The notes below the pieces were generated by a model, which saw only the letters and a list, made by a program, of their open reading frames with translations, was not told the origin of the DNA and did no database searches. A stretch of 64,000 nucleotides of DNA. Source: Eulemur rufifrons (Eukaryota > Chordata > Mammalia > Primates > Lemuridae). Positions 36,530 through 47,912 of the stretch are shown here, in pieces. Made by a program: the position numbers and the translations under genes. How positions within the stretch are numbered: the stretch's first letter is position 1; each line of letters begins with the position of its first letter. Where the stretch lies: NCBI RefSeq assembly GCF_041146395.1, contig NC_090986.1, forward strand, positions 45,482,001 through 45,546,000, in the 5' to 3' direction.

Positions 36530-38120
36530 AATACAAAGAAACTCCTCATCAAAATTGAATTTGAGTGACCAAATTTACCCTCCTGCATATACAACTAAAA
36601 ATATCTGAGAAAATATATGAAACTATGTTTTTTACATGTAGAAAAACTGTCAGTGGAAAACAGCAATCCCTGAGAAAAGGGAAACAAACAACATGAGCCT
36701 AATTTGTCTTAGCAAATAAATCAATTGAAACATACATGAAAATAAAATAGATTATAGAAGTAATAGATTCAGACATAAATAGTTATTATAAATATGTTCC
36801 ACATATTCGAGAAGGCAGAAGAAACATTTAGTATCTTAAGAAGAGACATGAAAGATATTTTAAAACAAATCTGAATTTAACTTGTACAGTAGCTTAGATG
36901 AAAAATACATTGAGTGACATTAACAGATTATATTCTGCAAAAGAAAAGATTACTGAACTTGAAAAAAGAGCAACAGAAACAATTCAAATTAAATACAGAT
37001 GAAAAATAGTAAGAAAACAGTGAAGAAAGCATCAGGAAACTGTGGGGAATTTCAAAGAATGTAATATACAAGTAATTGGAGCCCAGGAAGGATGAATAAG
37101 CAGAAAAATATCTGAGAAACAATGGCAAATTTTTTCCATATTTGATGAAAATAATAAACATAAAAACGAAAGCAGCTCAATAAACTTCTTCAAGCACAAG
37201 CGTCAGAGAAGAAATTAAGTACACTTGAAAGAAGGTAAGAATGACAGCAGATTAAAAAAATGAGGGCTAGAATATAGTGGAGGAACATCTTTGAAGTGCT
37301 GAAAGAAAAAAACAATAAAAACAATGATTAGGAAAACTCATGAAATCTAAAATTCTGTATTTAGAGAAAATATATTTTAAAAATGTGAACTAAAGACTTA
37401 TTTTAGATATACAAAAACTGAAAGAATTCATCCCCAGTATATCGGAATTATAAGTAAATATTAAATAATTCATTTCTTGCGGAAGGGAATTGCAATCTAC
37501 ACAAAGATATCAACAGCATTTGAAGAGAAATATAAAAGTTTCTTTGCTATTTATAATTGTTTAAAACTGCAGTCCCCAACCCCTGTACCCGTCCACTACC
37601 TGCTAAGTGACCGGGTAGCAGAGCTCCACCCCCACACACTTGCTGTTCCGTGGAAAAATTATCTTCCATGAAACTGGTCCCTGGTGCTAAAAAGGTTGGG
37701 GACCGCTGGTTTAAAGCCATAATAATAGCAATGTAAATTGGGTTTATAACATATGTGAAGTGAAATGGAAGACAAATACAGAATAAATACTTGGAAGGAG
37801 AGCATGCAAGTACTGCTGTAAGGCTGTTGTATTACATGTGAAGAGTTATGAGAGTGATAAGTTAAAAATGTATGCTATAAATCTTAAAGCAATGACTAAA
37901 AATAAACAAAAGAGTTATATCAATAATTAAAAAGCCAACAAAAGAAATAAAATGGAATTTTAAAAACTACCAAATTAAACCCCCAAAAAAGCAGAAAAGA
38001 AGGAAAAGAAGAATTAAAAGATGGTTCAAATAGGAAGCATATAGTAATATGGTAGATTGACCACAAAAAGAATAATATTTTAAACATGTTTTCCGATAAA
38101 TTGAGAAGAACAAAAAACAA
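36530..38120 (+). mobile_element. HAL1-like (half-L1) element, split by a hAT insertion
   Basis: Purine-rich plus-strand sequence follows the HAL1/L1M ORF1 layout: 'gaaagcatcaggaaactgtg', 'caagtaattggagcccagga', 'tttgaagtgctgaaagaaaa', 'ttcatccccagtat', 'aaatcttaaagcaatgacta' and 'agccaacaaaagaaataaaa'. HAL1 retroposons encode an L1-type RNA-binding ORF1 protein but no ORF2. Here no long frame survives, only short frames interrupted by stops. A MER1-like DNA transposon sits inside at 37567-37708. The boundaries are approximate. Confidence 0.72.
37567..37708 (-). mobile_element. MER1-like hAT-Charlie nonautonomous element with 8-bp TSD
   Basis: The 142-bp element has terminal inverted repeats 'ctgcagtccccaac' on the left and 'gttggggaccgctg' on the right. 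Read inward, the right end 'cagcggtccccaaccttttt' followed by 'agcaccagggacc' is the start of MER1-type elements. The flanks are 'gtttaaaa' (37559-37566) and 'gtttaaag' (37709-37716), an 8-bp duplication with one mismatch, as expected for hAT transposition. It lacks most of the usual interior and has no ORF. The 64-codon frame crossing it is incidental. Confidence 0.88.
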
Positions 38121-38399
38121 ACCTATGTATAGAACAAAATATGTGGAAATCAGAATCTGATTTGATGTTTTCTCTCACTAGAACTTCCCACTTAAACGAC
38201 ATCAGGCAAATGCCATCAGTCTTATACAAAGCAAAGAAATTAATTTAGATACTAAGTTTGTTTCAAACTCATATTTTTACAAAAAATTATTAAAGCAGTT
38301 AAGTTGTCCTAAGTTGGAATCTCATCTTTGTCACTTACATGTGATGTGACTATCTAATGCCCTTTGGCCCAAAACTGCCAGTAACACAACTATAGTTTA

Positions 38400-38700
38400 A
38401 CAAAGTTGTGCTTATTGACTTGCTGTAACAAGGGAGAATGAGCACCATGAGAAACCATTGGGCATTTCAGTAAGAGGGTATCAGAAGGGACTTACTGTGG
38501 TACTTGAACTTGTATCAGCTGTTAGGGCAGGATACAAGGAAATGGGGTTTTCTTGCATTGCATGCTATCAGGAAGTAGAGATAATTCTTGGGGATCTTAA
38601 TAATTCTTATCCAGAAGATCAGAACAAGGCTAAAGCCACAACTGGTAAAGCAGCAGCAGTCATAGGCAATAATTTGACCATATTTGTGACATAGATAATG
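38400..38700. other. Unassigned segment with a 78-codon frame
   Basis: The composition differs from the AT-rich flanks ('aagagggtatcagaaggga', 'ctgttagggcaggatacaag'), and a 78-codon frame lies at 38458-38694. It looks like part of an old dispersed element, perhaps an LTR-type repeat, but I cannot name one. No splice context or domain supports a gene. Confidence 0.3.
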
Positions 38701-38879
38701 TTCTTATTTTTGTCTCCACACAAGCATGATTATGAACTGTTCTTATTTTTGTCCTGATCCACAATAAGCACAGAGCAACGCTGTCTGATATTTTTATTTT
38801 GTAAATTTTGTTTAATGTTTAACTGAAGTCTAGTTCTGAGTGCTAGATCAGCTCTTAGCAATGCCAAAATCTAAGAGAG

Positions 38880-39065
38880 TGTCATTCCAGTTTCCAGCTG
38901 TCATTGGCTACTCTTACCTTTCACATCTTTTCACATTAGTTTCCTCATTTGTAAAATGTGGATAAAGATTATAGTAAAAACAATTTTTTTTGCTGAATAA
39001 ACGAGATAATAATGAATTAATAAAATCAATCAGTGCCTTAAATATAGTAAGTTTTTTAAATGTGT
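38880..39065 (+). mobile_element. MIR SINE relic, 3' half
   Basis: 'cattagtttcctcatttgta' is followed by 'aaatgtggataaagattata', 'cgagataataatgaattaat' and 'cagtgccttaaatatagtaa', the 3' half of MIR on the plus strand. Confidence 0.72.
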
Positions 39066-40079
39066 TTCTTATTACTATAGGAAAAATGTATTTATAAAAA
39101 GGAACTAAAAAAATCTTAAAATAATTGAACAAAGAAAAGGGATATCCAGCATACCATCTTCAAGGGAACTTTCAGAGAATGGCCACCATCAGCAGTCATC
39201 CAAATCAATATAAACACATAGAATCAAGTTGTTCTCAGCTTTTCTTGAATGTCTTTCTAGCTATACTGTCAGAAATTCCAATATAATCATTGGTTGAGAT
39301 TGGCAAGGAAAAAGAGGTGGAAATGGCAGAAGTCATTCTACAAACTTTGAAATATGAACCATTAAAAGATTGATGTGTCTATTTTGAATGACACAGGGTA
39401 GCTCAAGGGAATGGCTTGTAAATTTAGAGATTGAAACCCTAAATTTTGGGTTATTCAACCAGTTACACTTTTTTTTCAATTTTTCCCAAAGTTAACTTTG
39501 GTAAAAAGTGAACATGTGTTCACAGATTCAGTAGTAAATATATATTTTTTATTAATTTGAGACAGTAGTTGAATTGACAAGGAAAGAAAAGAGGAGCTAC
39601 TCTTTAGAATTCTTTGCTTGTTTTTAGTGAACACACCAAAAATCATCTAATGGGTTCATGTTTTCCGTCTGGTTTAATTATTTTGGTACGCATTTCTTTG
39701 GATTCAAATATATTTTATTTTAAAAAAATGGGTCATATATTTTAATTTTTATCAGTGCACAATATATTGATAAAAGGAGATATACCAGACTTCCATAATA
39801 TTTAAAAAAATACTTTTTAGCCTTGGATTTTTTCAGCAACTGAGAATAACAGGTTTACATTATGCTATGAAGAACACTGATCATTAGTGAAATAAGTCAC
39901 ATCAAATTCAACAAAATTTCTGTGATTTCATAGACTTTTAAATATCTTTCTCTTTGCTTTTGGAGTTAGGACAATGTATGTAGGTTGTGTTTAAAGTGTC
40001 TATTATTTAGTAATGGTAATTTAGTTTTTCTGTTCCAGATATAGAGCCACAACCCATTTACTCAAAGTATGGGATGGTA
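39066..40079. other. Unassigned intergenic stretch
   Basis: AT-rich with no recognised gene or repeat. Confidence 0.5.
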
Positions 40080-40255
40080 TAATGTTTACGAGATTAGATT
40101 CTGGAAACTAAAGCAAGAATATTACCAGAGAGTCTGCTTCATAACAGCTGTGTGAACTTGAATACAATTATTTAATTTCTTTAAGCTTCATTTTCACTTC
40201 TGAAAAGTTGAAATAGTATCTAACCCTCAGAAATTGTAAGGATTGAATAACATAG
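40080..40255 (+). mobile_element. MIR SINE relic
   Basis: 'gagattagattctggaaact', 'aacagctgtgtgaacttgaa', 'atttaatttctttaagcttc' and 'ctcagaaattgtaaggattg' follow MIR order on the plus strand. Diverged. Confidence 0.72.
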
Positions 40256-40261
40256 TTTATT

Positions 40262-40690
40262 GGTTTGAGTTCCACCAGAAGCAGAATCAGTGACAAAGAT
40301 TCTAACAAAAGAAATTTATCATGGTGATAATTCCAAGAAACTGTGATGAAGACAAGTGAAGTAAGATTGAGAGAGGAAGGTGGCTAATAAAGTTTGCACT
40401 ATCTAGTAAGTATCACTGAGTTTCTCTGGACCTTAATCCTGCTGAATTGAACAAGATTGTCAGAGTTCCTGGCAGAAGATCAAGGAGCCACACGATTAGT
40501 TGAGGGATGTTGGGGTGTGTGTGCTCACGTGTGTTGTGTGTGTGTTGTGTGTGTGTTGTGCGTGCAGTAGTTCTCAGGCAATTCCATTCTAGCTGAGTGT
40601 GATCTGGCCCCGGAAAGTCCTGAAGCAAAGAGATACAGATGGAAGTCTGGCTTGCATGCCTCAGACAGGGCAGGATATCACTGAAAGCAA
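40262..40690. repeat. Unnamed old repeat-like segment containing a GT-rich tract
   Basis: 'ccaccagaagcagaatcagt' and 'ttctaacaaaagaaatttat' resemble a dispersed mammalian repeat that I know by pattern but cannot name. It contains a GTGTTGTGTGTG-type tract at about 40513-40565. The 151-codon minus-strand frame at 40413-40868 reads through this tract (poly-Thr/His) and is not a gene. Confidence 0.45.
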
Positions 40691-41363
40691 CTGCTATACA
40701 TTGTACCACACACTGCTTAACGGGACATATAGAAATAATAAATAAGTGGTAGCTCTTAGTATAGTTTCTGAGATTCCTTGGTATTCTCCTCTGGGAAATA
40801 AACATAATAGCAGTACAGAAAGCCTCTGTGAGATTTCGGTGACATAATACATATAGTGTCCAGTCCATTGTTAATTAAGACTATTAGTAGAATTAAACAA
40901 TCCATGCTATTTATATTTCAGTTGTTATTACTTCGTTATTATCAAACTGTGAATTCAAGACTTTAGTCCTACCTGCAGTATGTCCCAATCAATTTAAGCC
41001 AAATAGGCAGGAAATAATTTAATGTAACATGACTACCAAAATGTAAAAGATCAAATAGCAATGTTTTTAGCACTATGACTTTTATCAGTATTGCTATGTT
41101 AACCACTGCTTTTGGATCCAACTGTGAAAGTATAGAGCAAAGGAAAAGGTTTACAAAGCTTTTCCAATAAGAATTATCCTGTCTAAAGTGTCCCAGTAGG
41201 TGTTACCATTTTCAACACCTCTCATCTACTTTGAACTGCAAAATTGCTAAAGAAAATTCCTAAACTTACTTTTCTTAGGGAGTAAACACTGTACATGGAA
41301 CTTATTTTAAAAACAATCAAGCTTTCCTATATACCATTGAATCTTTTATAGTAACTTGAACTT
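40691..41363. other. Unassigned intergenic stretch
   Basis: No gene or recognised repeat. Confidence 0.5.
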
Positions 41364-41426
41364 TCTTTTATATTATTTGTGAATAATATAAAAGAGAAAT
41401 ATAATATTTCTCTTTTTGAGAAATAT
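41364..41426. repeat. Cluster of perfect hairpins with competing arms
   Basis: The arm 'tcttttatattatt' (41364-41377) pairs exactly with 41382-41395 around a 'tgtg' loop. Directly after it, 'gagaaatat' (41394-41402) can pair with 'atatttctc' (41404-41412), which can instead pair with a second 'gagaaatat' (41418-41426) across a T5 loop. Three stems lie in 63 bases, two of them mutually exclusive. No promoter or gene context is visible. Confidence 0.92.
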
Positions 41427-41594
41427 AATAGCCAAGTACATGCTTGGTAATTTTGATCTTTTGGAATTTTATATTTAATATTTTGTGGAGTTTTCCCCCG
41501 AAACAAAATGTCAAACTGAAATCTCATTTTTTTTCCTCAGAGTTTAATGATGCCAAATTAAATTCTTAGAAGCCATAAAACCATAGACCGGGGA

Positions 41595-41705
41595 AAAACC
41601 TTGGGAACTGTCGAGTACAAACACACCACTGCACAGATGAGGAAATTAAGGTCCAGAGGGGTAACGTGTCTTGGCCAAGGTCACATGGCTCATTGGCTTA
41701 TTGTA
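41595..41705 (-). mobile_element. MIR-type SINE fragment, antisense
   Basis: 'cagatgaggaaattaaggtc', 'cagaggggtaacgtgtcttg' and 'gccaaggtcacatggctcat' are the antisense of the MIR/MIR3 centre. Short fragment. Confidence 0.7.
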
Positions 41706-41859
41706 TCTCACTAAGTTGCATCTGCTGATTCTTTCTATTTTGAAAATCATAATTAATATATTCATTTCCTCCACCTTGGATGAATTATGTACTATTTTTT
41801 AAATATAGTATTTTTAGCTATTATGTAGTAGTAATTTTATTAATACATATTTTGTATAG

Positions 41860-42135
41860 CAGTTGCTCTGTGCCTGGTATTTTTCAAAGTGCTTTATAAG
41901 TAAGTGTTTACAAGTGTAAGTATATTGCAAATATTTACAAGTATTTAATGCTTATACTAACCCTATGAAGTTGGTGCCATCATCATCACCATATGAAGGA
42001 TGTGATTACTGAAGCCTAAAGAGATTTTGCAACATAGACTAAGGTCACTCAGGTAGTGAGTAACAGAGCTAGCTTTCAAACCCAGGCAGCCGGCTCCAGA
42101 GGTCATGTTCCTAATTATTACACTGGGCTGCCTCT
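41860..42135 (-). mobile_element. MIR SINE, antisense, near full length
   Basis: Plus-strand landmarks are 'ctgtgcctggtatttttcaa', 'gtgctttataagtaagtgtt', 'taaggtcactcaggtagtga', 'gtaacagagctagctttcaa' and 'acccaggcagccggctccag'. This is the reverse complement of a MIR. The overlapping 70-codon minus-strand frame (41963-42175) is incidental. Confidence 0.85.
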
Positions 42136-43689
42136 CATTACTCACACCCAAATCATAATAATGCATATAAAACAAATGGAAGCCAGAATGGTCATTACCA
42201 TTATTCTGAAAACATGAAAAACATCAAGATATCTAGAACTCAGTTTCTTGTATTTTGAGTATTTTATCAGCTGAGTGGTGCTAGAAGCATCACAACTTTT
42301 CTGTTTTGTTTTTCAAATTTTAATATAACTATGGGAAGCAATTATATTACCCAGTTCCTAAAATTATTCAAGGATATATTAAGATGTAGATGGAAGTTAT
42401 TTACAAACTTTTAGGACTCAGGTAATGGTTAAATTGTGAGGAGAGAATTGGTGTATGATATACACTCAGCACTAAATGAATGGTAAATACTGTGGAACTC
42501 AAATGCAACTTAAATTTTTAACAATTAAAATATTTATTCTATTTAAAAATCTGTAAGTTGTAGAAAACATAAAAAGAACTAATGGAAAGATAAGAAGGGA
42601 AAAAAGAACCCTCTATATTAGGGAAGCCATGTAATTGTGCTTCTCAGATCAACTTCATGAGATGGGCTGTGAGGAGCAGAGTTGACTGACAGCCCCACTG
42701 CTGCTTCTTGGACTCCATCTCCACATTCATTCAAGCCAAGCCATGCTCCACCCAGCTGCTCCAGCCAATGACAGAACCCAACCTGAATAGTAGTGCTGGC
42801 ATTCTTGCATGACATGGGTCTCCTCTAAAGAGTAAATTTCACTTGGGGGCTTCTCACTGGCCTAGTAGAGATTTTCTCACAACTATGTTGAGGTATGAGG
42901 TCTGAGGCTATTCCTACCCAATTTTTTCTTCTTCTTTCATAGGTCCAGACTTCCTCATGATCTGAAGACTCTCCTTGATTTCTCCAGCTCCTTTCCCTTT
43001 TATCTTTCGCAGACTGCCCCTCAATGAGCCTCTTGTGTATTTAAACTAATCTTGGCAACCACTTCTTAGATAAACTAACACATTTATTATCCCACCTTTA
43101 GGAGATTCCCTGCATTTATATTTACATTGTATCTGTGAGATCCTGATCCAGCTCGTAATGGCTTGCAAGAACCAATTGTGTGTATCTCTTCCTAGATCTG
43201 ATAGCTTCCCAGACTTCACATTGGTATCTCAAAATTGGCCATGTTGGGAATGTTTACACATGGAAATCGTTTTCTTCCCAGGTGAGCACTGGTTAAACAT
43301 TTACCAGCATACTGTCAGTGTATATCTTTTATTTGTGTGAAATAATATATTATTTGGTAAGCTATTTATTCCAATTGTAAATGCATGGTGAATAGTTTTC
43401 CCATGTCAATAAATATTCTGTATTATGTTTAGTAGTTTCATATTATTCCATTTTAGAAATAAAGTATACAATATGTAGCCAATTTTCTACTGCTGAACCT
43501 TTATTTCCAATGTTAGTTTATAAAAATATGCCAGGATAAGTAATATTAAACATTTAATTTTTTCTGATTGTCCAGACAGGTTAATTTTTAACATTTTAAT
43601 GTCAAATACCAAGAGCACAATAAAGATTTTTGTTATAAATTTTGAATTTTACCACATGAAAAGTTTGTATTAAGATAAAAAATATATTT
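42136..43689. other. Unassigned stretch with a GC-richer block
   Basis: Between about 42610 and 43060 the sequence is markedly less AT-rich ('cccactgctgcttcttggac', 'ctccacccagctgctccagc', 'cagactgcccctcaatgagc'). It may be an unrecognised old repeat or unique sequence. The frames at 42618-42815 (minus) and 43158-43340 (plus) have no recognisable domains. No gene is called. Confidence 0.4.
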
Positions 43690-43690
43690 T

Positions 43691-43746
43691 AGTGGTTAGG
43701 AGCATAGACTCTGCCACCAGGCTGCTCTGTTCAAACCTGACCTAGC
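43691..43746 (+). mobile_element. MIR SINE, left part (split by an Alu)
   Basis: 'gtggttaggagcatagactc' followed by 'tgccaccaggctgctctgtt' and 'caaacctgacc' is the 5' part of MIR. It continues after the Alu at 44110. Confidence 0.88.
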
Positions 43747-44094
43747 GGCCGAGCACGGTGGCTTATGCCTGTAATCCTAGCACTCTGGGAGGCCGAGGCG
43801 GGCGGATCATTTGAGCTCAGGAGTTCGAGACCAGCCTGAGCAAGAGCGAGACCCCGTCTCTACTAAAAATAGAAAGAATTATCTGGCCAACTAAAATATA
43901 TATAGAAAAAATTAGCCGGGCATGGTGGCACATGCTTGTAGTCCCAGCTACTCGGGAGGCTGAGGCAGTAGGATCACTTGAGCCCAGGAGTTTGCGGTTG
44001 CTGTGAGCTAGGCTGACGCCACAGCACTCTAGCCTGGGCAACAGAGTGAGACTCTGTCTCAAAAAAAAAAAAAATAAATAAATAATAAAAAATA
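43747..44094 (+). mobile_element. Strepsirrhine-type Alu SINE, full length, inserted in a MIR
   Basis: A full dimer begins at 'ggccgagcacggtggcttat' and ends in a poly(A) tail that has evolved into 'aataaataaataa'. The right arm has 'gctgacgccacagcactcta'. Target-site duplications of 15 bp with one difference ('caaacctgacctagc' at 43732-43746 and 'caaacctgacccagc' at 44095-44109) frame it. Pol III A- and B-box regions ('ggtggcttatgcct', 'gttcgagacc') are present, with CpG losses in the A-box region. It may once have been transcribed by RNA polymerase III. The minus-strand frame at 43817-44062 is an antisense Alu frame. Confidence 0.97.
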
Positions 44095-44109
44095 CAAACC
44101 TGACCCAGC

Positions 44110-44285
44110 AACTTATCAGGTATGTGACCTTAGGGACTTTCTTCCTCAGGTACTTTTTCAGGAAAATTGATTTAATAATAGTATGTACCTATAAATTACT
44201 ATACTTAATAGACTCAGAAAAGAGCTTAGCATATGCAATAGCCACTACAGATATGCATGTTATTATTATTGCAATTATTATCAAA
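44110..44285 (+). mobile_element. MIR SINE, right part
   Basis: Continues the MIR after the Alu: 'aacttatcaggtatgtgacc', 'ttccttcctcagg'-like sequence ('ctttcttcctcaggtacttt'), then 'agactcagaaaagagcttag' and 'gttattattattgc'. Removing the Alu and one duplication copy restores a continuous MIR. Confidence 0.82.
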
Positions 44286-44924
44286 ACATAGTACAACGCA
44301 TTGATAAATTAAGTTTGGGGATAGTATGTTAGCCATTGGCCAAAATTCTCATATGTGGTTGTGTTTTATTGTGTGTGCTGGGGTGAGTAAAGAGATAATA
44401 CTTGCAAATTGGCTTAAAATAGTGCTTGACACATCATATTAAATGATTATAAGGACTTACTATTATGCCCACTAACAGAACATACATTTAATTGGCCAGA
44501 ATTTGTCACGTGATGATGCCTAATTTCAAAAGGTGGGGTACTGCAAGCTTTCTAATACTCAGAAGAAGAGAAGAAAGATATTACAAATATTTGTAAAGTC
44601 TATCACACTCTCAATGATCCAGTTTTCCAAATGAAAACATGGCCCATCAATTTTGGAAAAAATTTTACTTTTATATGACTAATGTGGGATAGTATTCTTC
44701 TTTGAGATTATATTCATAGTTAACTTTAATATCCTTAATATTTGGCATTATTGCAAGTTATTTCACATGGAAAAGTTTATTAATGTAAATAAAAATACTG
44801 ATAAGTTCATTCCACCAATAATGTATTAGGATCCAGAAACTCTTAAAATGCTGAAAATTAAAAAGAGAAAAAGTTGTATATTTTCCCTCTCCTGAAAAAT
44901 TTCACAAAAATAAGAGCAATTTTC
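44286..44924. other. Unassigned intergenic stretch
   Basis: No gene or named repeat. Confidence 0.5.
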
Positions 44925-45148
44925 ATCAAACTGGGACCTGTGGGCCAAATCCATCTGGCCTGCTGCTTGTTTTTGTAAATAGAGTTTTATTAGACCACAT
45001 TCATACTCATTTTTTAATATATCACCTATGGCTGCTTGTACCATACAATAGCAGAGTTGAACAGTTGCAATAGAATATGGCATGCAAAGAATGAAATATT
45101 AATATATACTGCCTAGCCCTTTACAAAAAAAGTTTACCTACTCCTGCT
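44925..45148. mobile_element. hAT-type nonautonomous DNA transposon relic
   Basis: 'ccatctggcctgctgcttgt', 'tttttgtaaatagagtttta', 'cacctatggctgcttgtacc' and 'agcagagttgaacagttgca' match a well-known mammalian nonautonomous hAT-type repeat. The right end read inward is 'caggagtaggtaaacttttt', fitting its 'caggggtcggcaaacttttt' terminus. I cannot assign the subfamily, and no intact target duplication is seen. The 85-codon minus-strand frame here is incidental. Confidence 0.75.
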
Positions 45149-47124
45149 CTAAAGACACAGAGACTGGCAGTATGGAAATTAACCAGCAAACAAATACAAA
45201 CACAAACAAAACATAATGCGATCATCTGAAATTTCTATGAACAGGGGTAAATTGATAAGGATAGCACATAAGCAGGGATTAACTGTAGTTGGGATTGACA
45301 AGGAGAATTCAGGTTCTTTGCAACAGCAAGGAATGTGACCTAATTAGAATATTGTTACTCAATTCAGTAACTCTAATTTGTAACTACTGTGCATTTAAAT
45401 TACTGGTAAACTCCACCGGTTTAACAAAATCTGGGATATTACTTAAATTAAGTTCCAAAGCCTAAGGTTTTTTTTTCAAAGAAACATGACTGAAAATGCT
45501 TTTATGCTGGGATTTTATAGAAGAGCCAAGTAAAGAATTAGAGTAATTATGTGGAAAATTTGGGCAAAAACCACACATTTGCTTCAATTACAAGCAATTT
45601 TCAAAATTACTTTGCATGATATAATTTGATAATTTCTAAGATTAAAAGAGAAAAAATGAAATTTCTGGGATAAAATGGCATGCTTTAAATTTGAGGGGAT
45701 TTGTAGTGTAATGGTTGAGGGAAATCTTGATCTTTAATGCATGTTAGTATTTTTAATGTGCCACAATTAAGGGCAAGAAGCAAGAGGGACTAGTAGTATC
45801 AAAATTGTAAATTATTTTTATCCTATCCACTCTTATTGTTTTATTTGTATTTGGCTTCTGATTATTAGTTATTTAGACTTTGTTTATCCCCAGCCAGAAA
45901 GAAAGTGGAAAATGCTTTATAAGAACAAGGTCTTGTCTCCTCTTTGGGCTTTTGACTTTTATAGTTCAGACACAAAGAACAAAGGGCCACTGCTTGACAA
46001 AATCCCTAGAGGCTACCCTAGAAACCATATAGCTCTGTATAGTCTAGATTTTTATCATAGTTTTAAATTAATAAGTTAGACTAACTCAAAAGCTTTAATC
46101 TAGACTATGGTATTGAGGAACATGCTTTAAACATTTTCTGTTTTAATTTCTACAGTGCTTGATATAAAAAAGGTTTTTCCTTTCACATTTATTGAAGAGT
46201 ATTGAGGACCTTAATGTGCCATATTGACAGAGTAATAAAAATAGCAAATTGCATTTCAGGCTTTGTGCCAACATCATTAAACTCCCAGTCATACCCAAAA
46301 CAATAACGAGGACAAAACAAAAGCCGAAGCTCTCCTCCAGCTCAACTCTGATCCCTGTGAACTGTAGTCAGTAGCCCCTGCCTTGGGCTCTTTTTACATG
46401 GAACCATTGAAGAACACCTCCCCCGTATTTTGACTTCAGTTACATAAACAGTCTGCCCTTCCTTCTTCCCAAGTTTGGTTTTGAAAAAAAGTTCCCCTGG
46501 TAACAATACTTGTTCTGTAAGTTGACTACCTAAATGCTCACTGTTACAAAATGATTGAGTGTCCCTCTCCCCTACCAGGCCACCCTACTCTTCAGATTTA
46601 CATGTGAAGAATTTAAATGTGCCAGAATTAACACTCCTTTTAGTGGAATCAGTGACCCAAAAAAACCCATGCCACAATTTTAATACTGCACTTGTCCATG
46701 GCAAATTGAGCAAAAAAAGAGACCGTTTGACCCACTCTACCAAAATACAACTCTGTAAGTTATCAGAATAAATTAAAAAGTAAATCCTCAATGTAGTCTA
46801 CTCCTTTAAAATCAATACTTTGGAAAAGGATAGCATTTTATGGCTGCATGTATAGATTGCTAAAACTTTTATTCCAAGGAAAATAAAATAATATTTAGAA
46901 GGACAAAATTAAACTTTGATTTTTTAAAAAAGTGGATCCTCTTAAAAATGTTTTGGTATTTAAAAATATACAGATAAGTGTTTTAGTAGTATAGCCCTTA
47001 ATTCATACACACATTATATGATAAATCTTGTATGTCAGTATTCATTTAGCAATAAGAAAACATAGGTTTTCATTATAAGCATTCCTTTTAGATAGAAAAC
47101 ATATTCCACTTACAGAATCATAAA
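45149..47124. other. Unassigned stretch
   Basis: No gene. The piece at 46260-46780 is less AT-rich ('ctcctccagctcaactctga', 'ccctctcccctaccaggcca') and has overlapping opposite-strand frames of about 70 codons at 46559-46791 that are mutual shadows. It could be unique sequence or an unrecognised repeat. Confidence 0.45.
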
Positions 47125-47129
47125 AAAAA

Positions 47130-47147
47130 AAAAAAAAAGTAAGGACC
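47130..47147. repeat. Poly(A) run
   Basis: An adenine run of about 17 bases within 'cagaatcataaaa...gtaagg'. No SINE, L1 or processed transcript is recognisable upstream, so it is not assigned to a retroposon. Confidence 0.8.
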
Positions 47148-47887
47148 AGTAGAGTTTTTGGTGGAAGAGAAAATCAGGAAAATCATGCCATATATACTCA
47201 GGACAAAATTTTTATGTTACTTTTTGAAATTTCTTTGCAATAGAGAGTGGTTGAGTATTACTGTTCAACATTACACCACGCCATCTTCAATTGCTTTAGA
47301 CAATATCTCAGGAAATGGTCCAGCAGATTTGCAGTAGCTAAAATGAGATTCATCCTCAATATCGATTCACTTATCCTGTGACAGCACTTCTATCTTCAAA
47401 GCCCTCAGATGCTTTGAAATCCTCATTTTTGTTCAGTTGACTGTGAACTTACCTACTTGTTCTTTCACAATTGCAATATGTGGGCATGATTTCATTGAAT
47501 TTCTTCATGAAACATTTAAACTAACCCACATTTAAGGACCTCTAAAAACTATAAACTCTAAATTTTCAGATAGTTTTTCTCCACTTTGATTTAATAAAAC
47601 TAACTATGAAATAATTCAAACATAAAGAAAAGCACAAAAATATTCTTGCATTTTCCACATTGTACAGACTGATGTACAAATACAAAACTAGAATTCTAAT
47701 TTAGCATGTCAGGACCATCACATGCACCCTGGTATGTGATTACCATGTGATAAGTCTGGGATGATAGATCAGTCTTTTATGCAATCTGCACCAAAAGGCT
47801 ACATTTCCATAGATGAGATTGCCGTAGCCTAAAAAAATTAGTCAAAAATGGAACCAAGTTATCCTACTAAGTCAGAAGATAACTGCA
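47148..47887. other. Unassigned intergenic stretch
   Basis: No gene or confidently named repeat. Confidence 0.5.
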
Positions 47888-47912
47888 AAAATAATAATAA
47901 TAATAATAATAA
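47888..47912. repeat. (ATA)n microsatellite
   Basis: About eight uninterrupted ATA/AAT units. Confidence 0.93.

Noticed and set aside
40413..40868. 151-codon minus-strand open frame
   Set aside because: The centre is the antisense of a GT repeat (Thr/His runs), and the rest lies in an old repeat-like segment. No family resemblance.
44925..45148. Intact terminal inverted repeats and 8-bp duplication for the hAT relic
   Set aside because: The right end fits, but the left end is degraded and the 8 bases on each side do not match, so a precise insertion footprint cannot be claimed.
47130..47147. Poly(A) run as the tail of a processed pseudogene
   Set aside because: No recognisable transcript-derived sequence and no target-site duplication found upstream.
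47888..47912. Possible CRISPR-like or regularly spaced repeat
   Set aside because: It is a simple ATA trinucleotide run without spacers. No regularly spaced repeat array exists in the window.
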